From Aeromicrobium camelliae (GTDB lineage Bacteria; Actinomycetota; Actinomycetes; Propionibacteriales; Nocardioidaceae): 58,502 bases of DNA. A model generated the notes under the pieces. The model had not been told where the DNA came from, ran no database searches, and worked only from the letters and a program-made list of their open reading frames with translations. Where the stretch lies: NCBI RefSeq assembly GCF_003850045.1, contig NZ_RQJX01000022.1, forward strand, positions 1 through 58,502, written 5' to 3'. Shown one piece after another: positions 42,344 to 50,844 of this stretch; positions within the stretch are counted from its first letter, which is position 1; each line of letters opens with the position of its first letter. Position numbers and translations under genes: made by a program.

Positions 42344-43854
42344 TGGCCGTCGCAACATCGAAGAACCAGCCGAAGTCCGACGCCCCGAAGGCAGCGGTGA
42401 AGGACCTCCGCGAGGGGATCGAGCTGCTCAAGACCATGGACGGCCAGTTCGTCTCGACTGACGTGGAGGTGGACCCGCAGGCGGAGCTCGCCGGCGTGTA
42501 CCGCAAGGTCGGCGCGGGCGGCACGGTCATGCGCCCGACGCAGGTCGGGCCGGCGATGCTGTTCGAGAACGTGAAGGGCTACGACATCTCGGTGATCGTG
42601 GGCGTGCTCGCCTCGCGCAAGCGGCTCGCGGCGTTCATGGGCGCTGACGAGAAGCACCTCGGTCGGCACATGCTCAACGCGATGCACCATGCGAAGGACC
42701 CGGTAATCGTCGACTCCGCTCCCTGTCAGGAGCAGGTGCACCTGGCATCCGACCCCGACTTCGACCTGCGCACGCTGCTGCCGGCGCCGACGAACACGCC
42801 GGAGGACGCCGGCCCGTACTTCTGCATGGCGGTGCTGCGCGGCACCGACCCGGAGACCGGTCAGCACGACGTGACCATCCACCGGCTGTGCGTGCAGGAT
42901 CGCGACGAGATCTCGGTGTTCATGCAGACCGGCCGGCATATCGGGATGATGTACGAGAAGTACGACGCCAAGGGCGAGCCGATGCCCATCACCGTCTCGA
43001 TGGGCATCTCCCCGGTGGAGTACATGGCGATCTCGTTCGAGCCGCCCTCGACCCCGTACGGGTTCGACGAGCTGGAGTTCGCCGGCGGCCTCACGGGCTC
43101 GCCGGTGGAGCTGGTGAAGGCGAAGACCGTCGAGGAGTACGCGATGGCGACCGCGGAGATCGTCATCGAGGGCCACATCCTGCCTTCTCGCCGCGTCGCC
43201 GAGGACCAGAACACGAACACCGGATACGCGATGCCCGAGTTCCCCGGCTACGACGGCACCGCCAACCCGTCGCTGCCGATCATCAAGGTCACCGCCGTCA
43301 CGACGCGCACGAACCCGATCCTGCAGACCCTCGTCGGCCCGGGCGAGGAGCACGTGAGCTTGGCAGGCATCCCCACTGAGGGCTCGCTCGTGCAGGCGCT
43401 GGAGGACGCGCTGCCCGGGTTCGTGAAGAACGTCTACTCGCATTCCGCCGGGGGCGGCAAGTATGTCGGCATCCTGCAGGTGCACAAGCGGGATCACAAC
43501 GACCAGGGCCGGGAGCGGCAGGCGGCGCTGGTGGCGTTCGGTGCGTTCCCGGAGATGAAGCACATCATCCTCGTGGACGACGACGTCGACATCTTCGACA
43601 CCGACGACGTGCTGTGGGCCATGACCACCCGGTTCCAGGCCGAGCGGTCGGTGATCCCGATCCCCGGGGTGCGCTGTCATCCGCTGGACCCGTCGGCGGA
43701 CCCGGACTTCCTGTGGACGAACTTCGACCACGGCATCTCGACCAAGGTCATCTTCGACTGCACCGTGCCCTGGGAGCTGCGCGACCGGTTCATCCGCGCC
43801 CCCTTCCAGGACGTCGACGTGAAACGCTTCCTCCCCGACTGGACCGGCGCCTAG
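42343..43854 (+). CDS. UbiD-family decarboxylase, gallate/hydroxyaryl-acid decarboxylase type (LpdC/AroY-like)
   Basis: A 503-residue UbiD-type enzyme using prenylated FMN. From memory, its sequence is strikingly close to Lactobacillus LpdC: VDPQAELAGVYRKVGAGGT near residue 45, APTNTPEDAGPY, PEFPGYDGTANP, GPGEEHVSLAGIPTE and ILVDDDVDIFDTDDVLWAM in that order. Likely reaction: non-oxidative decarboxylation of gallate (to pyrogallol) or a related acid such as protocatechuate or 4-hydroxybenzoate. The tannase 6 kb downstream favours gallate. No small LpdD-like subunit gene is visible. Length is normal for the family. Confidence 0.92.
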   Translation: MAVATSKNQPKSDAPKAAVKDLREGIELLKTMDGQFVSTDVEVDPQAELAGVYRKVGAGGTVMRPTQVGPAMLFENVKGYDISVIVGVLASRKRLAAFMGADEKHLGRHMLNAMHHAKDPVIVDSAPCQEQVHLASDPDFDLRTLLPAPTNTPEDAGPYFCMAVLRGTDPETGQHDVTIHRLCVQDRDEISVFMQTGRHIGMMYEKYDAKGEPMPITVSMGISPVEYMAISFEPPSTPYGFDELEFAGGLTGSPVELVKAKTVEEYAMATAEIVIEGHILPSRRVAEDQNTNTGYAMPEFPGYDGTANPSLPIIKVTAVTTRTNPILQTLVGPGEEHVSLAGIPTEGSLVQALEDALPGFVKNVYSHSAGGGKYVGILQVHKRDHNDQGRERQAALVAFGAFPEMKHIILVDDDVDIFDTDDVLWAMTTRFQAERSVIPIPGVRCHPLDPSADPDFLWTNFDHGISTKVIFDCTVPWELRDRFIRAPFQDVDVKRFLPDWTGA

Positions 43855-43875
43855 GCCGCCAGCGCAGGATCGAGC

Positions 43876-45414
43876 GTGACCGGCGTACGGCCCCGCGACA
43901 GGCCGCCACTGCGCGTGCGGGACGTCCTGACGTGGGGTCCGGGTTCGCCGATCTGGTACAAGTTCGCGATCTCCGTCGTCGTCTCAGCGGCGCCCGTGCT
44001 CTATCTTCTCGCGGCGCTGGGACGCCTAGACCTGGCCCTGTACACGATGGTCGGGTCGATGCAGGCGCTCTTCGGGCACGACCGAGCCTACGGCTCGCGC
44101 GCCCGCATGCTCGCGGGACTCACGGCCGGCCAGTTCCTGGCCGTGCTGGTCTCACTGCTCCTGTCGGCGTGGGCTCCGGCCACGATCGTGCTCATCGTGG
44201 CCGGAGCGGTGACGGTCACCGTGCAGAAGCTGCTGTGCGACGCGTTCGCGGTCGGCCCGCCCGCCCAGGCCGTGCTGTCGTTCATCACCCTGGGGGTGAT
44301 GTTCGGGCCTGTCACCTTGCTCGACGACATCCCCCGCGACCTCGGCCTGTACCTCGCCGCCGCCGGATGGGCATTCATTGTCAGCATGGCGCCAGGACTC
44401 TGGAACCCGATGGGTCCCAGCGAGAACGCCGTGCGGGACGCCGAGCGCCTCGCCGCGCTCCATGACGAGCGGCGCACCATCCCTGCGCTGAACCACGCCT
44501 GGGACATGCTGGCCGAGGCATCGGAACGCACCGGACAGACTCTCCGACTCGCCCGCCGGCTCCGCGCCGCCGAGGACGTCTTCGCCGCCCGAGCCGCCAC
44601 GACTCGCACCGACCGGGAGCTCACGGCCGAGCTCGCCGTGCGCCGGGCCGGCCGGCCATCGCACCCGGTGCTCGGCAGGCTCCGCCCGGCGTCGCCGCTG
44701 TGGGGCTCCGCAGCCCTCTGCCTCGCCGGGACGACGATCGGTGGCCTCGTCGCCCTCGCCGTCGGCCTCGACCGGCCCTACTGGGCCATCGTGGCCGCGG
44801 CGGCCGTCTACCGCGGCAACACGAGCATCGTGTGGCAGCGCGCCCTGCTCCGCTCCGCCGGCACGGTCGGCGGCGTCCTCATCTACGCGGCGATCGCCCC
44901 GACCGCGGCGCTCAACACGTTCTGGCTCGTGACCCTCACCCTCGCGGCAGCCTTCGGCATCGAGGCATTCGTCAGTCGCAACTACGCCGTGGGCAACCTC
45001 TTCGTCGCACCGATGGCCCTGCTCATGACCACCTTCGCCGAACCGCAGGACACCCTCACCCTGACGTTCTCCCGCGCCGCCGACACCGCCATCGGCGCGC
45101 TCCTGGGCCTGTGCTGCGCGCTCGTGTTCACAAACCACCGCACCGTCAACGAGGTCGCGACCCGGGTCGCTCAGACCAGAGAGGCCATCGCCGCCACGCG
45201 AGCCGCGCTCACGGGATCCTCAACCGACACCCAGATCGTCACCGCCCGCAACCAGCTCGGGCACTCCCTGACCGCCCTCGACGACGCCGCCACGGACGCC
45301 GCAGGCGAATGGGCGACCCCCACCGTCGCACCCGCCGAGATCGACGCCGTCCTCACCGAGGGACGCTCCGTCCTCGTCTCGACGCTCTCGAAAGGCGATC
45401 CGCATGGAGAATAG
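43876..45414 (+). CDS. FUSC-family membrane protein, probable aromatic exporter
   Basis: A 512-residue protein with two blocks of membrane helices (about 35-175 and 275-430) flanking a soluble helical region, the full-length FUSC layout. ALYTMVGSMQALFGHDRAYG (first block) and RPYWAIVAAAAVYRGN (second block) are family-like. Placed 21 bp after the decarboxylase, it may export the phenolic product or excess acid. GTG start behind GGATCGAGC. Confidence 0.82.
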   Translation: MTGVRPRDRPPLRVRDVLTWGPGSPIWYKFAISVVVSAAPVLYLLAALGRLDLALYTMVGSMQALFGHDRAYGSRARMLAGLTAGQFLAVLVSLLLSAWAPATIVLIVAGAVTVTVQKLLCDAFAVGPPAQAVLSFITLGVMFGPVTLLDDIPRDLGLYLAAAGWAFIVSMAPGLWNPMGPSENAVRDAERLAALHDERRTIPALNHAWDMLAEASERTGQTLRLARRLRAAEDVFAARAATTRTDRELTAELAVRRAGRPSHPVLGRLRPASPLWGSAALCLAGTTIGGLVALAVGLDRPYWAIVAAAAVYRGNTSIVWQRALLRSAGTVGGVLIYAAIAPTAALNTFWLVTLTLAAAFGIEAFVSRNYAVGNLFVAPMALLMTTFAEPQDTLTLTFSRAADTAIGALLGLCCALVFTNHRTVNEVATRVAQTREAIAATRAALTGSSTDTQIVTARNQLGHSLTALDDAATDAAGEWATPTVAPAEIDAVLTEGRSVLVSTLSKGDPHGE

Positions 45415-46417
45415 AACAGCGCCGTGGACGCGGTTCCGCGCATCCCGCTTCTTTCCAGCGACAGTGCTCGTGGGAATCCTCGGGACGGCCGCGGCACTGT
45501 TCGCCGGCTCGTACACCTATGCGTCCTCGAACCCCCAGCCCGAGTACATCCCCGTCGCGGTGGTCGACAGCACATCGAGCGACACCGCTCCCTTCGTGCA
45601 GGCCGTCGACGAGGTGCTGAACGGGTCGCTGCAGATCCGACACGATTCCAGCATCTCGACCGCGCAGGATGCTCTCGCCGAGCAGGACGTGTTCGCGATC
45701 TTCGACGCCACCTCCGCCTCGACCCTCGTGGTCGACGTGTCCAGCGCCTCCGGACTGACCGTCGCCTCCTCGATCGGGGAGGCCGTCGAGCAGGCCGCCA
45801 CCGACTTGGGCGTCGAGGCGGGGGTCACCGACCTCCATCCGCTGCAGGACGGCGACCCGCACGGGCTCACGATCTTCTATATGACGATCGCCTCGGTCGT
45901 CATCGGATTCGTCGGTGCGGTGCAGCTCGGAGTTAACGCCAAGAGCCTTCGCCCGGGGGAACGCATCGCCTTCACCGCCGCGTACGCCGTGTTCGCGGGC
46001 TTCACCATCGTCGCGACCGTCGACTGGCTGCTCGGCACCCTCGACCTCCCCTTCGTCGAGTCCTGGGGGATCCTCGCGCTGACGATGTTCGCCTGCGGCA
46101 TGGTCTACACCATGTTCAACGACCTGTTCGGCAGATGGGCGATGCTCCCGACCTGGGGACTGATGATCCTCCTCGGAAACCCCTCCTCCGGGGGCGTGGT
46201 CGCGTGGCCGTTCCTGCCGCAATGGCTCGCCGTCATCGGCGGCTGGCTACCCCCAGGCGCCTCCGTCAACGCCCAGCACACCGCCGTCTACTTCCCCGGG
46301 CACCAGCGCGCGTGGCCCTTCCTCGTCCTCCTCGGCTGGGCCGCCCTCGGCATCGGAGTCCACATCGCTCGCACGCGCAGCCCAAGACACGATCGCGCCA
46401 CCGACCCGGCCAGCTGA
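45404..46417 (+). CDS. YhgE/Pip-like (ABC-2 permease-like) membrane protein
   Basis: A 337-residue protein. One N-terminal membrane helix (about 17-38) precedes an extracytoplasmic domain (about 45-165), then five or so helices from 165 to 330 (FYMTIASVVIGFVGAVQLGV, GIGVHIA near the end). This resembles Pip/YhgE and ABC-2-type permeases with a large external loop. No ATP-binding partner gene lies adjacent. It overlaps the FUSC gene by 11 nt, so the two probably act together, for instance as an export pair. Confidence 0.65.
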   Translation: MENRTAPWTRFRASRFFPATVLVGILGTAAALFAGSYTYASSNPQPEYIPVAVVDSTSSDTAPFVQAVDEVLNGSLQIRHDSSISTAQDALAEQDVFAIFDATSASTLVVDVSSASGLTVASSIGEAVEQAATDLGVEAGVTDLHPLQDGDPHGLTIFYMTIASVVIGFVGAVQLGVNAKSLRPGERIAFTAAYAVFAGFTIVATVDWLLGTLDLPFVESWGILALTMFACGMVYTMFNDLFGRWAMLPTWGLMILLGNPSSGGVVAWPFLPQWLAVIGGWLPPGASVNAQHTAVYFPGHQRAWPFLVLLGWAALGIGVHIARTRSPRHDRATDPAS

Positions 46418-46461
46418 CGGACACCGACGAGGCGGGCGAACGGGGGCTTAGCATCGTCCCT

Positions 46462-47373
46462 ATGGAACTGCGGCAACTGCGTTACTTCTGCGCTGTCGCC
46501 GCCGAGCGGAACTTCACACGGGCGGCGGCGAATCTCCGCGTCGCCCAATCCGCTCTGAGCCATCAGGTGGCCAAACTCGAGAGCGAACTCGGAACCGAAC
46601 TGCTCATCCGAGGCCCACGCGGCGTCCGGCTCACCGAGGCCGGCGAACTCCTGAACGCACACGCGCAGCGCATCATCGACCAGACCGATCGCGCGGGAAG
46701 CGAGATTGCCGAGCTGGTCGGGCTCCTGCGCGGCCGACTGCGCGTAGGACTCATCCAGACCAGCGCCACGATCACTCCCATCATTGCCGTGCTCGGTGAA
46801 CTCCATCGCCGTCATCCGCTCGTGGAGATTGAGATCATCTCCGCACCGAGCACGGAGATGATCGCCAGCGTCGAGGACGGCGGCCTGGACGTTGCCGTGG
46901 TTGGCACCCCACACGACGCTCTACCGAGCGGGCTGGAGGAGCACCTCCTCGTCGACGAACCGGTCGTCGCCATCCTGCCGACCGGCCACCCGCTGGCAGA
47001 CCGCACCACGATCAGCCCGCGCGAGCTCTTCGTCGATTACGACGAACCGCTGATCCGATTCCACGAGGGCAGTAGCCTCGGCGCGGTGACCGATGCTGCG
47101 CTCCAGCGACTCGGCATACAACCGCGTTGGGGTATCCAGGCGTGGCAGCTTGAGGACATGGTGCGATTCGCCGCGCACGGTCTCGGCATCGCGATCGTGC
47201 CCGCATCCACGCCAGGCCACCTGAACCGAACGCAGCTTCCCACCTTCTCGACGCTGACACTCGCCGACCTCGACGCTCGGCACAGAGTCAGCCTCATCCT
47301 GGACAAAGAACACGCTTCGCCCGCCGCCCGCCGACTAGCCGAACTCCTCCTCGGAGCCGCCACCACTCGCTGA
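46462..47373 (+). CDS. LysR-type transcriptional regulator
   Basis: A 303-residue regulator. The LysR HTH (1-62) starts MELRQLRYFCAVAAERNFTR and contains LRVAQSALSHQVAKLESELG. The effector domain (about 90-295) has the usual two-lobed pattern, with GLRVGLIQTSATITPIIAVL-like start. ATG at 46462; longer frames upstream would run into the previous gene. Best candidate to bind the T-N11-A boxes at 41584 and 47577, switching both cargo operons on in response to gallate or a relative (inference). Confidence 0.9.
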   Translation: MELRQLRYFCAVAAERNFTRAAANLRVAQSALSHQVAKLESELGTELLIRGPRGVRLTEAGELLNAHAQRIIDQTDRAGSEIAELVGLLRGRLRVGLIQTSATITPIIAVLGELHRRHPLVEIEIISAPSTEMIASVEDGGLDVAVVGTPHDALPSGLEEHLLVDEPVVAILPTGHPLADRTTISPRELFVDYDEPLIRFHEGSSLGAVTDAALQRLGIQPRWGIQAWQLEDMVRFAAHGLGIAIVPASTPGHLNRTQLPTFSTLTLADLDARHRVSLILDKEHASPAARRLAELLLGAATTR

Positions 47374-47748
47374 CGCTCATTCCGCCTCATAGCGCGTCGG
47401 CCCGTGGGGCATCCGCGCGCGTTTGGCGACTGTGCAGAGCGCGCGGCTCCTCTGTCGACATCGGGCTCATCGAGGCGTAGACGCTCGCAGCGGTCGTCGG
47501 ACGCATGCTCGACGTGCGCGGGACGGCGCTCAGGCCACGCCAGCCAGGACCACGAGCGCGATCCCGCATCATCACCATCGCGTTTCACGATAGACACCGC
47601 CCGTGAGTTGTCCTAGACAGATCGCCTCGAAGAGACCACGCTAGAAGCGAGCACCTTCGATCCCAACGGGATCGCGAACAACGATGGACGGGGAGCGGAT
47701 TGTGAGTGATGACCGGACGCTCGTGAGCGCGAGGACGGAACAAGAGCA
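47374..47748 (+). other. 375-bp intergenic region before the transporter-tannase operon
   Basis: No convincing gene is visible: short frames on both strands have Arg/Ser-rich, shadow-like composition. The right half carries promoter copy 2 (47577-47646); the left half (47374-47570) holds nothing I can name. Confidence 0.5.
47577..47646 (+). promoter_or_regulatory. cargo promoter, copy 2 (three conserved blocks)
   Basis: Block 1 ATCGCGTTTCACGAT (47577-47591), block 2 CTAGACAGATCGC (47613-47625) and block 3 ACCACGCTAGAA (47635-47646). Distances between block starts (36 and 22) are identical to copy 1 at 41584, while the sequence in between is different. It precedes the transporter start by 102 bp. 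Confidence 0.75.
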
Positions 47749-49209
47749 ATGAGCGACTCTCATCACCACAGCGAGCGCGACGCCGAGCCGGCAGGCACCG
47801 AACGTCTGAGCGGGCGCGTTCTGATCGCGGTGATCGCCGCGGGGCTCACGACTTTCGCCGGCATCGTGGTCGAGACCTCGATGAACATCACCTTCCCGAC
47901 GCTGATGGCGGAGTTCGAGGTCTCCACGGAGGTCGTGCAATGGATGACGACGGGCTACCTGCTGGTCGTCGCCACCATGGTGCCGCTGTCGTCCGTGCTG
48001 GTGCGGCGCTTCACGACCCGTTCTCTCTTCGTGACCGCGGTCGTGCTCTTCGCCGCGGGGGTCGTCATGGATGCGGTCGCTCCGGACTACGCCGTGTTGC
48101 TGGCCGGACGACTGGTGCAGGGAGTGGGAACAGGGATCGCGCTGCCGCTGATGTTCAACATCATCCTGCACTCGGTCCCTCCCGCACGGCTGGGCATGAT
48201 GATGGGCGTGGGAACGGCCGTCACCGCCGTCGGGCCCGCCGTCGGGCCGACGTTCGGTGGCGTCGTCGTCTCCGCCTTGGGCTGGAGGTGGATTTTCTGG
48301 ATCCTGCTGCCGGTCCTGCTGGTGTCGCTACTGCTCGGGCTCTGGGCGATCCGGCAGGGCAGGCCCACCGAACGGGTTGGCATCGATGTGTCGAGCGTGC
48401 TCGCCCTCGCCGTCACGTTCACCGCATTGGTCTACGGGCTCAATCAGGCGGCTAGCGAGGGCTGGACGAGCTGGCGGACTCTCGGGCCGCTGGCGGTCGG
48501 CCTGATCGCGGGGGCGTTGTTCGTGCTCCGGTCCCGCCGCATCGCTCAGCCGCTCATCCGCCTCGACGTGTTCAGCTCTGTCGGATTCCGCTGGGCGGTC
48601 GCAGCCCTGTTCCTGCTGCAGTTCATCACCCTCGGGCTGTCTTATCTGCTGCCAAACCAGATTCAGGACGTCCTGGGATTCACCGCACTCGTCGCGGGTC
48701 TGCTCGTCCTCCCGGGCGCGGTCGTCGGAGCGATCATGTCTCCCCTCGGTGGCCGTCTGCTGGACAAGCTCGGTCCGACGCGACCGGTCGCCGCCGGCTA
48801 CCTCGCCGCGCTGACCGCGCTCGTCGCGTTCGCCATCGTGTCCCGGTCGATGGGAGCGGTGGTGATCATCGTGATCTACGTCGCGTACATGCTCGGCAAC
48901 GGCCTGGTCGCGGGCAACACGCTGACCCTCGGCGTGCGCGCGACGGCCGGCGACCTCTCCACCGACGCGAACGCCGCCCTCAACACGGTGCAGCAGGTGG
49001 CCGGCGCCTTCGGAACGGCGATCGTCACGACGATCGTCGCCACCTCGCAGGGCGCCTTCACCGCCGGCGACGGCGACGCGTACGTCGAAGCCACCCGGAC
49101 CGGCACCTGGCACGCCTACATCGCCCTCGCCATCTGTGGAGCCCTCGCTCTCGCGTCCGCGATCGGGATGCTCCGCGCCAGCCGCAGCTCCGTTCCAGAA
49201 AGCAGTTGA
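47749..49209 (+). CDS. MFS transporter, DHA2 (EmrB/QacA) type
   Basis: A 486-residue protein with about 14 membrane helices. VQWMTTGYLLVVATMVPLS and GIALPLMFNIILHSVPPARL with the later GPAVGPTFGG (antiporter motif C-like) place it in the DHA2 drug:H+ antiporter branch. Besides efflux, DHA2 proteins also import gallate or related aromatics in some lactobacilli; direction is unknown here. First gene of the tannase operon, under promoter copy 2, GAGGAC upstream of the ATG. Confidence 0.87.
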   Translation: MSDSHHHSERDAEPAGTERLSGRVLIAVIAAGLTTFAGIVVETSMNITFPTLMAEFEVSTEVVQWMTTGYLLVVATMVPLSSVLVRRFTTRSLFVTAVVLFAAGVVMDAVAPDYAVLLAGRLVQGVGTGIALPLMFNIILHSVPPARLGMMMGVGTAVTAVGPAVGPTFGGVVVSALGWRWIFWILLPVLLVSLLLGLWAIRQGRPTERVGIDVSSVLALAVTFTALVYGLNQAASEGWTSWRTLGPLAVGLIAGALFVLRSRRIAQPLIRLDVFSSVGFRWAVAALFLLQFITLGLSYLLPNQIQDVLGFTALVAGLLVLPGAVVGAIMSPLGGRLLDKLGPTRPVAAGYLAALTALVAFAIVSRSMGAVVIIVIYVAYMLGNGLVAGNTLTLGVRATAGDLSTDANAALNTVQQVAGAFGTAIVTTIVATSQGAFTAGDGDAYVEATRTGTWHAYIALAICGALALASAIGMLRASRSSVPESS

Positions 49210-49279
49210 AGTCGGTTTCCCAGCCGACCGATCTCCTCACCCGGCGAGACCGCATCGCACCACCCGAACGGAGGACGAA

Positions 49280-50740
49280 ATGAGAAACGGCTCGGCGTCC
49301 GCGAGCGCACTTGTCTTCGATGAGGACGACGGTGAAGAGCTAACGGAGACCCTTGTCGACGCATCAGGCACCACCCATGAAGTGGTGTACCGCTTCCACG
49401 GCCCCCGCGAGTACGTCGCCCACCCGCTGGACGACACGCACCAGAGCCTCGTGGTGAGTGCGCCGGTGAAGATCGACGGCAAGGCCGTCGACGCATCCAC
49501 TGCACCGATCGTTCTGGCCAACGCCGTGGGCGCGTACATGCCGTCCACGGTCGAGACCGCGGTCGGCGTCGGACAGAATCAGCTGCAGCTGCCGGGGATC
49601 GGCCCCGCACCCGGGCGACGAGGCGACACCGGCCCCGTCAACGGGCTGGTGAACCTGGCGAAGCTCGCACTAGTAGCAGGCTACGTCGTCGTCGAGCCTG
49701 GAGCTCGTGGCCGTAGTCTCGTGGATGCATCCGGAAACCGTTATGGCACCGCCCCCGCCGCGATCGTGGATCTCAAAGCCGCCGTCCGATACATCAGGTT
49801 CAATGCCGATCGCATACCCGGCAACACGGAGTGGATCGTCTCCACCGGGACGAGCGCGGGCGGCGCACTGTCCGCACTGCTAGGCGCCTCTGGCGACAGC
49901 TCGCTCTACGACGACCATCTCGACAAGATCGGGGCGGCCGACGCCTCCGACGCGATCTTCGCGACCGCCGCATGGTGCCCGATCACCGACCTCGAGCACG
50001 CGGATGCCGCATACGAGTGGAACTGGGGCGACAACGTCACGCAGCCCGGCGGAACACCGGTCGACCCGACGGTATCCGCTGACCTGAAGTCTCAGTTCAC
50101 CGAGTATCAGGCCGGTCTCCAGCTCGACGGGCTGGACGGGTTCGGCCCGCTCACCGCCGACAACTACGCGCAGTACCTGTTGGAGACGTACCTCCAGCCG
50201 TCGGCGACCAAGCACTTGAAGGCGCTGTCCGACGCGGACCGCGCCGTCTACCTGGCCAAGAACACCTTCATCTCGTGGGACGACGGGCGGGCAACCTTCG
50301 CCTGGGATGACTACCTCTCACACGTCGGCGCCCGAAAGAAGCCCGCACCGGCGTTCGACGCGTTCGACGCGTCGACCCCCGAAAACGACGAGTTCGGCAC
50401 GGCCACGACCGGGGCGCGCCACTTCACCGCGTACAGCGCCACTAGGAGTACCGCCGCGTCGCCTGCGACGAGCATCGACGGCGACATCCCCACGCTGTTG
50501 CGGCTGATGAACCCGATGCACTTCATCTCGGAGAAGAACCCCCACCGGTCCCGTCACTGGTGGATCCGCCTGGGCGCGAACGACACTGACACCTCGCTCA
50601 CGGTGTCCGCCAACCTCGCTGCGGCAGTCCACAACATCGGCGACGACGTCGATCACGCCTACTACTGGGATCAAGGTCACGCCACCAACATCGATCCGAA
50701 CGACTTCATCGCCTGGATCGGCGAGATCACCGGATCGTAG
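49280..50740 (+). CDS. subtype-B tannase (tannin acylhydrolase)
   Basis: A 486-residue alpha/beta hydrolase. The nucleophile motif is VSTGTSAGGALSALLG (Ser192). Downstream are LGANDTDTSL (Asp435, Asp437) and YYWDQGHATNID (His467). The Asp-to-His spacing of 32 equals that of the Lactobacillus plantarum tannase triad (Asp419, His451; Ser163), as I recall it. Such enzymes hydrolyse gallate esters of glucose and catechins. No signal peptide is seen, so it is a cytoplasmic enzyme and needs small esters to enter the cell. ATG chosen after GGAGG; 70 bp after the transporter stop, same operon. Confidence 0.9.
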   Translation: MRNGSASASALVFDEDDGEELTETLVDASGTTHEVVYRFHGPREYVAHPLDDTHQSLVVSAPVKIDGKAVDASTAPIVLANAVGAYMPSTVETAVGVGQNQLQLPGIGPAPGRRGDTGPVNGLVNLAKLALVAGYVVVEPGARGRSLVDASGNRYGTAPAAIVDLKAAVRYIRFNADRIPGNTEWIVSTGTSAGGALSALLGASGDSSLYDDHLDKIGAADASDAIFATAAWCPITDLEHADAAYEWNWGDNVTQPGGTPVDPTVSADLKSQFTEYQAGLQLDGLDGFGPLTADNYAQYLLETYLQPSATKHLKALSDADRAVYLAKNTFISWDDGRATFAWDDYLSHVGARKKPAPAFDAFDASTPENDEFGTATTGARHFTAYSATRSTAASPATSIDGDIPTLLRLMNPMHFISEKNPHRSRHWWIRLGANDTDTSLTVSANLAAAVHNIGDDVDHAYYWDQGHATNIDPNDFIAWIGEITGS

Positions 50741-50844
50741 GAAGTAGCCTTTCACCAAGTTCCGGCCGCCGGTCTGTCGCGTCGGCTACTGTCGCTTGAA
50801 CTTGCCACGCTGAGCGCATCAACTCAGGCTCGTACCTGCTCCAT
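50741..50844. other. relaxase upstream region, candidate oriT
   Basis: A 104-bp gap between the tannase and the relaxase gene. It contains a 7-bp inverted repeat, CAAGTTC (50756-50762) and GAACTTG (50788-50794), separated by 25 bp, and the element motif at 50831. oriT often lies directly upstream of a MobF relaxase gene, but no nick site can be recognised by eye. Confidence 0.3.
50831..50838 (+). promoter_or_regulatory. element-wide motif, plus-strand copy before the relaxase
   Basis: CGTACCTG on the plus strand, i.e. flipped together with the gene it precedes. TACCTG ends exactly 6 nt before the GTG start, as at the 12224 gene. Confidence 0.6.

Noticed and set aside
47387..47616. Short frames between the LysR and transporter genes as small genes
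   Set aside because: Arg/Ser-rich shadow composition on both strands and overlap with the conserved promoter blocks.
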